NCBI RefSeq assembly: GCF_000243395.2
Contig: NZ_CM001484.1
Coordinates: 788,089 to 852,088 of the forward strand
DNA length: 64,000 nucleotides
Origin: Saccharomonospora glauca K62
GTDB lineage: Bacteria > Actinomycetota > Actinomycetes > Mycobacteriales > Pseudonocardiaceae
Reading direction: 5' to 3'
Made by a program: the position numbers and the translations under genes. Positions 25,826 through 34,245 of this stretch are shown here, one piece after another. Within the stretch, counting starts at the first letter, position 1, and every line of letters starts with the position of its first letter. A model generated the notes under the pieces. That model was not told the DNA's origin. It made no database searches and saw nothing but the letters and a program-made list of their open reading frames with translations.

Positions 25826-26974
25826 TCACCACGTGCACGGCAGGTCCGCTCGAACGACGGTGGGGCCGCCGGGTGGGCTGACGACGGAAACCGTGCCGTC
25901 TATGGTGGCAGCTCGGTCGGCAAGCCCCGCCAGGCCACCGTTCGGTCGGAGCCGAGCTCCGCCCTTGCCGTTGTCGGTCACCTCCACGGTGACCATGTCG
26001 CCGTCGCGCCACACCCTGACGGAGGCGTGGTCGGCTCCGGAGTGTTTGGCGATGTTGGTGAGCGATTCCCCCACGATGAAGTAGGCCGTGGTCTCCACCG
26101 CCGCGGGAGGTCGGGGCGCCACGTCCACCGTGACGTCGACGGGGATCGGCGACTTGGCCGCTTGGGCGGACAGTGCTGCGTCGAGGCCCCGATCGGCCAG
26201 CACGGCGGGATAGATGCCCCGTGCGAGATCCCGCAGTTCCGACACGGCGAGTTTCGCGTCGGCGTGGGCCTCGTCGATGAGTTCCCGAAGCTCGGCGTCG
26301 GCCTGCGTTCCGCCGGCGAGACGGTTCTTCGCGCGGCCCAACGTCATGGCCACCGAGACCAGCCGCTGTTGCGCGCCGTCGTGGAGGTCGCGTTCGATGC
26401 GGCGCCGTTCGGCCTCCGCCGCGTCCACGCCGCGTGCCCGTGAGGCCTGGAGCCGCTGGGCCCGCGCCTCCGCTCTCCGTGCCTTGGGGGGACCCAGCAG
26501 AGCGGCCGCGAGGTGGGCGTGCAGCCAACCGAGCGTCGGGACGACCCACAGTGCCACCGGGACGAGCGGGACGGCGACCAGACCGACGAGGAACTCGACG
26601 ACCCCGATGGGGAAGGCGAGCATCAGGTACGCGAGGTCCCGCCACGTCGTCGGGTCGGTCGCGCGGGCCAACCAGAGTCGGCCCCAACCGCCGTCGCCCC
26701 GCGCCCGTTCCGCGGTGGGAACGTTCACCCCCAGGGCCCACCGCGCCCAGGACCGCTCCAGATCACCGAAGGCGCGCACGAGCCAGAGGGTCGCCATCTG
26801 GATCGGGATGCCGATCCAGATCACGACGGTGGCGATCCCGAGCAGCGCACCGCAGACGATCAACACGAACTGCGCGAGCCGCAGCGGGAAGCTCGCGATC
26901 ATGAAGAGGATGGTTCGCCACGTCCGCGGTCGTCTCGGCACGCTCACGGAGTCCGTCGTCGCCTTGTCCGGCAT
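25826..26974 (-). CDS. NarL-type sensor histidine kinase
   Basis: A 382-residue membrane kinase. Two hydrophobic blocks in the first 150 residues form the putative sensor domain (PF13796-like; repeated FPLRLAQFVLIV and FPIGVVEFLVGLVAVPLV). HisKA_3 has the phospho-acceptor histidine in IERDLHDGAQQRLVSVAM. The ATPase domain has ESLTNIAKHSGA (N box) and VTDNGKGGA. It pairs with the response regulator 28 bases downstream. A separate sensor-domain protein lies just upstream, so the three form one operon. The signal is unknown. Confidence 0.9.
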   Translation of the reverse strand: MPDKATTDSVSVPRRPRTWRTILFMIASFPLRLAQFVLIVCGALLGIATVVIWIGIPIQMATLWLVRAFGDLERSWARWALGVNVPTAERARGDGGWGRLWLARATDPTTWRDLAYLMLAFPIGVVEFLVGLVAVPLVPVALWVVPTLGWLHAHLAAALLGPPKARRAEARAQRLQASRARGVDAAEAERRRIERDLHDGAQQRLVSVAMTLGRAKNRLAGGTQADAELRELIDEAHADAKLAVSELRDLARGIYPAVLADRGLDAALSAQAAKSPIPVDVTVDVAPRPPAAVETTAYFIVGESLTNIAKHSGADHASVRVWRDGDMVTVEVTDNGKGGARLRPNGGLAGLADRAATIDGTVSVVSPPGGPTVVRADLPCTW

Positions 26975-26990
26975 GCGCGCATTCTCCGGG

Positions 26991-27680
26991 TCACGAGCGA
27001 GCCGGGGACAGGGCCGTTCCGGCTTCGTCGAATTCCCGCATCCGAGTGGATGTCGGGCCCAGCATCGTCCCGGCGAGGCGGCCGTGCGCGGTCCCCAGCC
27101 CACGGGTCAACAGCGCCGTGCACACGAGCAGCAACAACCCGAGTGCCGACCACGGCAGGGCCGACCCGACGGAGTCCACCGTCACCCAACTCAGCGAGGG
27201 CTCGGTGGAGGGGAAGCGCCAGACGCCACCCGGCAGGAACCGGTAGTAGACGGGCAGCGTGAGCAGGGCCAGGGAGATGCCCCAGCTCGCGACCATCAGC
27301 ACCAGTTCCACGACGCCCAGGGGGAACAGCAGGAACAGGTACCCGTACTCACGCCACGTGGCCGAGTCGGTGAGTCGGGTCCGCCACCGCTGTCGGGCGT
27401 TGCCTTCCGGGAGCGGCCGGGTGGCGGGCGGGATGTAGGTGCCGAGCAGGGCGTAGGCGCGGGCGCGCTCCACGTTCGCGGCTCCCCGAGTGAGCAGCAC
27501 TGTGGCGGCGAGCACGGGAAGGCCGATCCACACGATCGCCGTGCCGAGTCCGGCGACGGTCAGTGGCAGCAGGACCACGAAGGCCGCGACCCCGATGGGA
27601 AAGTTCAGCAGCAGGTAAACGAGCGAGCCGAGGACCGAGGGGTGGCTGCGTTCGCGGCCGTGGGGCCGTGCCGTCGACAT
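26991..27680 (-). CDS. Stand-alone sensor-domain membrane protein
   Basis: A 229-residue protein that repeats the membrane sensor domain of the adjacent kinase (LLNFPIGVAAFVVLLPLTVA, ATWREYGYLFLLFPLGVVEL) but has no kinase or other output domain. About four or five membrane segments are present. It ends 16 bases before the kinase gene on the same strand, so it is likely co-transcribed and may form a sensing complex with it. The ATG at 27680 is preceded by AAGGACACTT. Function beyond this is not known. Confidence 0.8.
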   Translation of the reverse strand: MSTARPHGRERSHPSVLGSLVYLLLNFPIGVAAFVVLLPLTVAGLGTAIVWIGLPVLAATVLLTRGAANVERARAYALLGTYIPPATRPLPEGNARQRWRTRLTDSATWREYGYLFLLFPLGVVELVLMVASWGISLALLTLPVYYRFLPGGVWRFPSTEPSLSWVTVDSVGSALPWSALGLLLLVCTALLTRGLGTAHGRLAGTMLGPTSTRMREFDEAGTALSPARS

Positions 27681-27881
27681 GGCTGGAAGTGTCCTTTCGC
27701 TTCGTACGTCGGCTCCCAGCATCGGTGGTGGGAGTCTCGAAAGCCATGGGGGCCGCAGGTCTTGTGAAGGTAGGGCTGTCCCCACCACGGGGAGTGCCGC
27801 TGGTGTCGGCCCACGGGAATTATCGAGTTGCGCCCCGCGTTATCCTGGACGCAGTTCTTCGGAGGAGAACGGTACAAGCTA

Positions 27882-28251
27882 GGGGGTGAACGGTTTCGAC
27901 TCTGGACGTTGATCCAGGGGAAGCGTGCCGGTGCAGGCAACGACCACCGCAAGCGTCGTCGCATTAAATACAAGCGCCAAGACGAACAGTCAGCGCGACT
28001 TCGCCCTCGCCGCCTGAGCGAGCGCGAAGTCTGTCGGCCCGGGATCGCCTCCGGCCCGGTTTGCCGGCATCAGCTAGGAGGCTCACCGCCGGTTCCGGCC
28101 ACGGGAACCGGTTGGGAAGCAAACAGTGGCTGGGCCCGTCACACCGGCTCGTTCGCGTGACCGGTGGGGTCGAGTAGAGGCACAGCGAACTGCGCACGGA
28201 GAAGCCCTGGAAAGGCGACAGAGGACCCGGGTTCGATTCCCGGCACCTCCA
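27882..28251 (+). ncRNA. ssrA: Transfer-messenger RNA
   Basis: A 370-base tmRNA. The acceptor stem GGGGGTG (27882-27888) pairs with CACCTCC (28244-28250), followed by A, and the typical GGTTTCGAC and T-arm GGGTTCGATTCCC are present. The tag ORF runs from 27976 to 28017 and reads AKTNSQRDFALAA then TGA, ending in the ALAA degron recognised by Clp proteases. CCA is not encoded. SmpB is on the same strand 5 kb upstream. Confidence 0.95.
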
Positions 28252-28259
28252 CGACCGAA

Positions 28260-28294
28260 CACGAAGGCCACCCGCGAGGCGGGTGGCCTTCGTG
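28260..28294 (+). terminator. Terminator after ssrA
   Basis: CACGAAGGCCACCCGC and GCGGGTGGCCTTCGTG form a perfect 16-bp stem with a GAG loop, 8 bases after the tmRNA 3' end. Confidence 0.88.
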
Positions 28295-28439
28295 CTGTCC
28301 GAGGTTTTCTCGCCCACTTCTTCGTGGGTCTCCTCTTCCGAATCGAACGTATGAGCGAGCGGGTCGCGCGTGGCTCGACGCCGCTGTTTGGGCTTCTCGG
28401 GGCACGGCAAGTCTGCGGGAGGGAGGAGAGGAGCCACGG

Positions 28440-28664
28440 ATGACCTCGCAACCGCCGAGTCCCGTCAAGGACAAGAATTACAACCTCATCAGCGTCTTGC
28501 AGGCCTCGCTCGAATACGCCTGGCAGATGGAGACCTACATCGCCGATGCCGAGCGGGAGGGCGACAGCGAACTCGCCGCCTGGTTCCGCCAGATCCAGGA
28601 GAACAACACGAAGGCCGGGGAGCAGGGCAAACAGCTGCTGGCGGCTCGACTGAGGAAAGGTTGA
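28440..28664 (+). CDS. Small helical protein of unknown function
   Basis: This 74-residue protein has a strong GGGAGGAGAGG ribosome binding site. The sequence (VKDKNYNLISVLQASLEYAW, then DAEREGDSELAAWFRQIQ) resembles a widespread family of short soluble bacterial proteins often found with stress genes; no function is assigned. The next gene starts 5 bases after its stop, so the two are probably co-transcribed. The frame is open further upstream through ssrA and its terminator, which is not coding. Confidence 0.75.
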   Translation: MTSQPPSPVKDKNYNLISVLQASLEYAWQMETYIADAEREGDSELAAWFRQIQENNTKAGEQGKQLLAARLRKG

Positions 28665-28669
28665 CGCTC

Positions 28670-29077
28670 ATGGACCACGATCACTTCATCGGTCAGGTTC
28701 AGGCCCGAGCGCAGTTGGCCAGCCGTGGTGAGGCGGAGGGGCTGACCCGCGCGACGTTGGAAACCCTCGGGGAGCGCATCCCGGAGCAGGTCGCCACGCA
28801 CCTCGCCGACCAGTTGCCCACCGAGATCGGTGAGAACCTGCGCAGGACCATCACCATGGGCGGCGCCGGTTCGGGGGAGCGGTTCGGACTCGACGAGTTC
28901 GTGCGTCGGGTGTCCGAACGTGGACATCTTCCCGAGCCCAACGCGGTGTACGGGTCCCGAGTGGTTCTGGAGGTGACGGGCGAGGCGACCAGTGGTGTGT
29001 TGCGGAAGGTCCGGGACTCGTTGCCGGAGGAGCTGCGCCCGCTCGTGGACTCCGGGAGCAAGGGAGAGATGCGCTGA
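28670..29077 (+). CDS. DUF2267 domain protein
   Basis: A 135-residue protein of the DUF2267 family. The domain fills the whole length: FIGQVQARAQLASRGEAEGL at the start, then TLETLGERIPEQVATHLADQLP and the second repeat-like half FVRRVSERGHL...GVLRKVRDSLPEELRPL. Members are small soluble helical proteins linked with stress responses but of unknown activity. The ATG at 28670 follows a modest GGAAAGG. It is paired with the 74-residue gene immediately upstream. Confidence 0.85.
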   Translation: MDHDHFIGQVQARAQLASRGEAEGLTRATLETLGERIPEQVATHLADQLPTEIGENLRRTITMGGAGSGERFGLDEFVRRVSERGHLPEPNAVYGSRVVLEVTGEATSGVLRKVRDSLPEELRPLVDSGSKGEMR

Positions 29078-29114
29078 CCCTCCTCGGCATCGTGCGCGTT
29101 CGCCGAGGAGGCTC

Positions 29115-31556
29115 TCACGAGCGACGGCGGGCGGTGCCCTTCGTGGGTTCGGCGGTCAGCGGATCGGCGGGCCACGGGTGTTTCGGGTAGCGGCCCCGGA
29201 GTTCCGCGCGCACGGCGGCGTATCCGTTGCGCCAGAACGACTCCAGGTCGGAGGTCACGGCGGCGGGCCGACCCGCGGGTGACAGCAGATGAAGGACCAC
29301 GCGCACGGTCCCGTCGGCGAGCGTCGGGGTCTCACGCCACCCGAACGTTTCCTGAAGCTTCACCGCGAGTACGGGTTCGGTCCCGGAGTAGTCCACTTTC
29401 ACCCGCGAGCCCGTGGGCACCCGCAGCCGTTCCGGGGCGAGTTCGTCGAACCGGGCGGCCTGCGGCCACGGCAGCAGGCGGCGCAGTGCCGCCGCCGTGT
29501 CGACGGTGGCGAGGTCGGCGCGGCGCCGCACGGTGTCGAGTTCCGGTCCGAGCCAGTCGTCCAGCCGAGCGAGGAGTTCGTCGTCGGTCACGGCGGGCCA
29601 CGGAGCGCCGAGGTGCCGGTGCAGGAAGTCGAGGCGTTGCCGAAGCCGGGTGGCCTCGTCGGGCCACGGGAGCAGTCGCAGGCCCTCTCGGCGCAGGCCC
29701 TCCGCCACCGCCGCCCGCACGGCCGCCGGGTCGGGATTCGACAGGGCACGCTCGGACAGCGTGATGGCGCCGAGTCGTCGCACTCGGCGGGAGACGACGT
29801 CGCCGTCGGTCCACGCGATCTCGTCGGTCTCGGTCACCAGAGCCGCGCCCGCCCGTGTGGCCAGGCGTTCGTCGGCCACCGCGGCGAGGCGTACCACGCC
29901 GTGCGCGTGTCCCGGTTCCCGCGTCGCCTCGGCGACGGCCAGCCACTCACTGTCGCCGAGGCCGCTTCCGGGCGGCACCTCCACCGCCGTTCCTCCGGCC
30001 AGGAGGTACACGGGGGAGTTGCCCGGTCGGCGCCGGGCGAGTCGTTCGGGGTGGGCCAGGGCCACCACGGCCGCGGGGTCGGGGGTGTGGTGGTCGTCGT
30101 GATCGGCCACGAGGGCACGGAGCCGGGCGACCTCCCGACGCCAGCGCCGCGCCGCCGCGTCGTCGGACCTGCGCAGGTGGGTCAGCTCGGCGTCGAGGTC
30201 GGTGCGCGTGGAGCCGGTGTCGAGCAGGGCCACCACCTCGGCCGCCGTTCGCGCGCCGACCTCCTCGGCCCCGTCGAGCAGCGCACGGGCGAGGCGTGGG
30301 TGCAGCCCCACGGAGGCCATGCGCCTGCCACGTGCGGTGGGGCGGCCGTCGGAGTCCACGGCGGCCAACGTGGCCAACAGTTCCCTGCCCGCCGCGAGCG
30401 CACCCTCCGGAGGTGGGTCCCACCAGGTGAGTCCGGAACCGTCCGGAGTGGACCAGCACGCCAGTTCGAGTGCCAGTCGGGAGAGTTCGGCGGTGCGGAT
30501 CTCCGGTTCCGGATAGGCGGGCAGGCTCGCGTGTTCCGAGCGCGGCCAGCAGCGATACGCCACTCCGCGGGCCTCACGCCCGGCCCGGCCGGCGCGTTGG
30601 TCGGCGACCGCCCGCGACACCCGCACGGTTGCCAGCCCCGGAAGACCGCGGCGGTGATCGACCCGTGGGACTCGGGCCAGACCGGAGTCCACCACCACGC
30701 GCACCCCTGGCACCGTCAGACTCGACTCGGCCACCGCCGTCGACAACACGACCCGCCGCCGCGGTCCCGGAGCGAGCACCGTGTCCTGTCGCTTCGCCGG
30801 GAGTCGTCCGTGCAACACCACGACGTCGGCGTCGAGGTCGCCGAGCAGGGACTCCACCCGGTGGATCTCGGCGACGCCCGGAAGGAACACGAGGACGTCG
30901 CCGTCGTTCTCCTCCAGTGCCGTGTGGACGGTTCGGGCGACGCACGCCTCGATGCGCTCCCCGCGGTCCGGTGGTCGGTGCACGATGTCGACGGGATGCG
31001 TCCGGGCCCGCGCGGTGACGACCGGCGCGGCACCGAGGAGCGAGGCCAGGCGTTCCGACGCGACGGTGGCCGAGGTCGCCAGCAGCCGCAGGTCGTCCCG
31101 CAGGCCCGCACGAGCGTCGAGCAGGAGCGCCAACAGCAGATCGGCGTCGAGATGGCGTTCGTGGCACTCGTCGAGCATCACCACCGACGTGTCGCTCAGC
31201 TCGGGATCGTTCTGGAGGCGTCGCACGAGGAGACCGGAGGTCACCACCTCCACACGGGTCCGAGGAGAGACCTTGCGGTCGCCCCGCACCGAGTACCCGA
31301 CGGTGTGGCCGACGGGTTCCCCGAGCAACTGCGCCATGCGCGCGGCGGCGGCACGGGCGGCGAGTCGGCGTGGTTCGGCCACGACCACTTTGCGCGGGAG
31401 GTGTCTGGCCAGTGCCAGGGGGACGAGCGTGGTCTTGCCGGTGCCGGGTGGGGCGACGAGCACGGCGCTGCCGCGGTCGGCCACGGTGGCGCACACGTCG
31501 TCGAGTACGGCGCGCACCGGCAGGTCGGGCAGCACCACGGAGTCGAGGTTGCTCAT
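29115..31556 (-). CDS. hrpB: ATP-dependent RNA helicase HrpB
   Basis: An 813-residue DEAH-type helicase. Walker A is APPGTGKTT (about residue 36), motif Ib VVTSGLLVRRL, motif II the variant DECH (MLDECHERHL), motif III ATSATV, and motif VI QRAGRAGR near residue 330. The helicase-associated and HrpB carboxy-terminal domains follow (RFDELAPERLRVPTGSRVKV, ETFGWRETPTLADG). Length matches HrpB. The cellular role of HrpB is poorly defined. The ATG at 31556 overlaps the stop of an upstream lipoprotein gene by 4 bases, an odd functional pairing that implies translational coupling. Confidence 0.93.
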   Translation of the reverse strand: MSNLDSVVLPDLPVRAVLDDVCATVADRGSAVLVAPPGTGKTTLVPLALARHLPRKVVVAEPRRLAARAAAARMAQLLGEPVGHTVGYSVRGDRKVSPRTRVEVVTSGLLVRRLQNDPELSDTSVVMLDECHERHLDADLLLALLLDARAGLRDDLRLLATSATVASERLASLLGAAPVVTARARTHPVDIVHRPPDRGERIEACVARTVHTALEENDGDVLVFLPGVAEIHRVESLLGDLDADVVVLHGRLPAKRQDTVLAPGPRRRVVLSTAVAESSLTVPGVRVVVDSGLARVPRVDHRRGLPGLATVRVSRAVADQRAGRAGREARGVAYRCWPRSEHASLPAYPEPEIRTAELSRLALELACWSTPDGSGLTWWDPPPEGALAAGRELLATLAAVDSDGRPTARGRRMASVGLHPRLARALLDGAEEVGARTAAEVVALLDTGSTRTDLDAELTHLRRSDDAAARRWRREVARLRALVADHDDHHTPDPAAVVALAHPERLARRRPGNSPVYLLAGGTAVEVPPGSGLGDSEWLAVAEATREPGHAHGVVRLAAVADERLATRAGAALVTETDEIAWTDGDVVSRRVRRLGAITLSERALSNPDPAAVRAAVAEGLRREGLRLLPWPDEATRLRQRLDFLHRHLGAPWPAVTDDELLARLDDWLGPELDTVRRRADLATVDTAAALRRLLPWPQAARFDELAPERLRVPTGSRVKVDYSGTEPVLAVKLQETFGWRETPTLADGTVRVVLHLLSPAGRPAAVTSDLESFWRNGYAAVRAELRGRYPKHPWPADPLTAEPTKGTARRRS

Positions 31557-32380
31557 GGGCCTTCGATCTCCGGCGGGGTGGCCACCTCGACGCCGGATGG
31601 GGCGAGATGTCGCTCCAGCGACGCGCGCCACGAGCCCGAGTCGATCATCTTCCGGAGGGCGGCGTTGACGGCCGCCTGCCCGTCGGTGTCGCCCTTGCGC
31701 AGCCCGATCCCGTAGTTCTCCGTGGACCACTGCTCACCGACGAGCGTGACCAGTTCGGGGTTCTGCGCGACGTAGCCCGCGAGGATCGCGCCGTCGGTGG
31801 TCACGGCGTCGACCCGGCCGGCGATCAGCGCGGTGACGCACTCGGAGACGCGCGGGTACTCGGCGAGCTTCACCAACTTGCCGAGCCGCCGTTTCACGTT
31901 GGCGGCGGAGGTGGTGCCCCTGGAGGTGCACACCGTGCGCCCGATGAGCGAGTCGGGGCCGGTGAAGGTGGTGGTGCGTCGGATGAGCAAGTCCTGCCCC
32001 GTCTGGAAGTAGGGGCCCGCGAACGTCACCTCGCGGCTGCGTTCGTCGGTGATCGAGTAACCGGCCACGACCATGTCGACGGCGCCGGAGTTCAGGGCTT
32101 CCTCGCGTTTCGAGGGGAGGACCTCTCGCCACACGATGTCCTCCTCGGCGACGCCGAGTTCGGCGGCGACGAACCGTGCGACGTCGGCGTCGAAGCCCAC
32201 CACCCGCCCGTCCATCGTCCGTTCCGACAATCCCGGCTGGTCGAACTGAGTACCGACGATCAACGATCCGGTGTCACTCGCTCGGGCGACAATCGAGTCG
32301 GGTTCGGCCGTGGAAGCCGAGCACGCCGTGAGTAGAACCCCTGCTACAGCCACGTTGACCAGGCTTCTGAGCCGTCGCAT
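31553..32380 (-). CDS. Amino-acid ABC transporter substrate-binding lipoprotein
   Basis: A 275-residue secreted lipoprotein. The signal peptide ends in the lipobox LLTAC at residues 16-20. The mature part is a family 3 periplasmic binding protein: LIVGTQFDQPGLSERTMDG, then VVGFDADVARFVAAELGV, AVDMVVAGYSITDERS and GIGLRKGDTDG. It is similar to glutamate/glutamine-binding proteins (GluB-like). No permease or ATPase genes are adjacent; the downstream partner is hrpB. An orphan binding protein may serve a transporter elsewhere or act in signalling. Confidence 0.88.
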   Translation of the reverse strand: MRRLRSLVNVAVAGVLLTACSASTAEPDSIVARASDTGSLIVGTQFDQPGLSERTMDGRVVGFDADVARFVAAELGVAEEDIVWREVLPSKREEALNSGAVDMVVAGYSITDERSREVTFAGPYFQTGQDLLIRRTTTFTGPDSLIGRTVCTSRGTTSAANVKRRLGKLVKLAEYPRVSECVTALIAGRVDAVTTDGAILAGYVAQNPELVTLVGEQWSTENYGIGLRKGDTDGQAAVNAALRKMIDSGSWRASLERHLAPSGVEVATPPEIEGP

Positions 32381-32430
32381 CGCCGTTGCCCCTCACGATT
32401 TTCACAGGTGCGCTGGCTAGCCTAGACGTT

Positions 32431-33039
32431 GTGCTTTCCTCCCGTGGACGGCTGCTTCGAGGTGTCGGACTGCTCGCCAGGCTCGGACTGGCGGCGGTCT
32501 GGCTGATCTCGGGTGTGGCCAAGGTCGCTGATCCCGGCCAGACGTACCTCGCGGTGCAGGCGTACGACGTCCTCCCCGAAGACCTGGTGGGCGTGGTGGC
32601 CACCGCGTTGCCGCTGGTGGAGGTCGTGTTCGGGGTACTGCTGGTGGTCGGCGCGGCCACCCGGTTCACGGCTGTGGCGTCGGCGGCGCTGCTCGTGGTG
32701 TTCATCGCCGGGGTGGCGCAGTCGTGGGCGCGAGGACTGACCATCGACTGCGGTTGCTTCGGCGGCGGTGGTGAGGTGGCACCGGGTGAGACGGCTTACC
32801 CGCAGGAGATCGCCAGAGACATCGGTTTCCTGGCGTTGGCCGTGTGGTTGTCGGTGAGGCCGAGCACACCGTGGTCGATCGACGGATGGCTGCGGCGTGG
32901 GCGGGAGGCGATTGAGGAGGAGCCACCGCGATCGGCCGAGGTGACCGAACGGAACGAGGAAGCGAGGAAGGACCCCAGTGGGCGGAGCGGAGCGGACGGC
33001 GAGGAAACGGCGTCAACAACAGTTGGCCGCCAGAAGTGA
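32431..33039 (+). CDS. MauE/DoxX-type membrane protein
   Basis: A 202-residue protein with four membrane segments in the first 150 residues (LLARLGLAAVWLISGVAKVA, then PLVEVVFGVLLVVGAATR, VASAALLVVFIAGVAQS and a last one). It has a CGC motif (TIDCGCFGGGG) typical of MauE-like proteins connected with disulfide chemistry. The tail is hydrophilic. It overlaps the thioredoxin-fold gene by 62 bases in another frame, and the two probably cooperate in extracytoplasmic thiol oxidation or reduction. The GTG at 32431 is supported by TAGCCT ending 7 bases upstream (leaderless). Confidence 0.82.
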   Translation: MLSSRGRLLRGVGLLARLGLAAVWLISGVAKVADPGQTYLAVQAYDVLPEDLVGVVATALPLVEVVFGVLLVVGAATRFTAVASAALLVVFIAGVAQSWARGLTIDCGCFGGGGEVAPGETAYPQEIARDIGFLALAVWLSVRPSTPWSIDGWLRRGREAIEEEPPRSAEVTERNEEARKDPSGRSGADGEETASTTVGRQK

Positions 33040-33793
33040 CGGCGGGAAGGCCGTCGCCGCGGCCCGGCGCAGCGGTGACGGCAAGCGGATCGCCGTGATC
33101 GTCGGTGTGGTCGTGGCCGTGATCGCCGTCGTGGTCGGTGGACTGCTGTGGAGCAACGCGTCGAAGAACGCCACGGAGGGACAGCTGATCCCCACCGAGT
33201 CGGCGCAGGCGGACATCACCGAGCGCAGGGACGGCGCCGTGGTGTTGCTCGGTGACGAGAACGCTCCCGCGACGATCGACGTGTACGCCGACTTCCTCTG
33301 CCCGGTGTGCGGGATGTTCGAGCAGGAGTACGGCGAGCAGATCAAGCAGAAGGTCGCTTCGGGGCAGCTCCTCGTCCGTCAGCACATGCTGCCGATGCTG
33401 GTGAAGAAGTCGGACCCGCCCGGTTACTCCATGGACGCCGCCAACGCGGCGTTGCTCGCGGCCGACGAGGGCAAGTTCGTCGAGTTCCACGACAGCCTGT
33501 TCGCCCACCAGCCCGAGGAGGGCAAGCGCGGGTACGACAAGGAACAGCTGATCCAGCTCGGTCGTGACCTCGGCATCACCGGCGAGGCCTTTGCCACCGG
33601 GGTGCGCACCGGGAAGTACGAGGATCTGCTCAACCAGGAGATGAAGCGGGTCAGCGAGGACCCCAGCCTGCAGCAGGACTTCGGGGGCGGCCAGATCGGG
33701 TTCGGGACGCCGACCGTCGTCGCGAACGGCGAGATCGTGGACCACAGTGACCCGGCGTGGCTCGACCAGGTGGTCGCGGCCTCGACGAGTTGA
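32978..33793 (+). CDS. DsbA-like membrane-anchored thiol-disulfide oxidoreductase
   Basis: A 271-residue protein. The cytoplasmic amino terminus is basic (ERTARKRRQQQLAARS), followed by one membrane anchor (about residues 37-58, IAVIVGVVVAVIAVVVGGLL) and a thioredoxin/DsbA fold. The redox motif is CPVC in YADFLCPVCGMFEQEY, and the cis-proline region is GFGTPTVVANG. It likely introduces or rearranges disulfides in exported proteins. The GTG at 32978 lies inside the MauE-like gene, an overlap that suggests coupled translation with its likely partner. Confidence 0.9.
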   Translation: MGGAERTARKRRQQQLAARSDGGKAVAAARRSGDGKRIAVIVGVVVAVIAVVVGGLLWSNASKNATEGQLIPTESAQADITERRDGAVVLLGDENAPATIDVYADFLCPVCGMFEQEYGEQIKQKVASGQLLVRQHMLPMLVKKSDPPGYSMDAANAALLAADEGKFVEFHDSLFAHQPEEGKRGYDKEQLIQLGRDLGITGEAFATGVRTGKYEDLLNQEMKRVSEDPSLQQDFGGGQIGFGTPTVVANGEIVDHSDPAWLDQVVAASTS

Positions 33794-33903
33794 GCGTTTT
33801 CCCCGCTTCGTGCACTCCGGGTGTTCTACTGTTCGACTCGGAGTGCACGCGGCGGGAACCGGGCTCGTGCCGCTCGCGTCGCACTCACGCGAAGGAGGGT
33901 GAC

Positions 33904-34245
33904 GTGGACGGCACACCACACACGGGTTTCCGGGTCGAGGAAGGCGCCTACGACCACTACGCCCGCAGTATCGACCCCACTGGCGACGATGTCGGGAAGG
34001 CGGCCGACCGGCACGTCTCGCCGCACATCGAACTGAGCGGTGACGGGTTCTCCGTCATGGGTGCGGAATCCGGGTTCTCCGGCGCGTACGCCGCGCGCAT
34101 GCGCGGGGTCCGGGACCGGTTGAGCAGGCTCGGGAGCAACTGGCGGGAGATGGCCGACGCCGCGCGCCGTACCAGCGCGAACTACGAGGTCGTCGAGTCG
34201 GAGCAGCAGGGCACCATCCAGCGGCTGGGCAAGGAGCTGGGATGA
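33904..34245 (+). CDS. EspC/WXG100-like type VII secretion target protein
   Basis: A 113-residue helical protein. It resembles the ESX-1 EspC-like/DUF2580 family: small, two long helices, lacking cysteine, with FSVMGAESGFSGAYAARMRG and VRDRLSRLGSNWREMADAARR and the later YEVVESEQQ (YxxxE-like secretion-type signature). An excellent ribosome binding site (GAAGGAGG) precedes the GTG. It overlaps the next gene (NlpC/P60 protein) by 4 bases. No ESX machinery gene is in the window, so it would rely on a system elsewhere. Confidence 0.72.
   Translation: MDGTPHTGFRVEEGAYDHYARSIDPTGDDVGKAADRHVSPHIELSGDGFSVMGAESGFSGAYAARMRGVRDRLSRLGSNWREMADAARRTSANYEVVESEQQGTIQRLGKELG

Noticed and set aside
23773-28251. 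Integrative element inserted at ssrA
   Set aside because: tmRNA genes are common integration sites, but no integrase and no repeat of the ssrA 3' end was seen near it.
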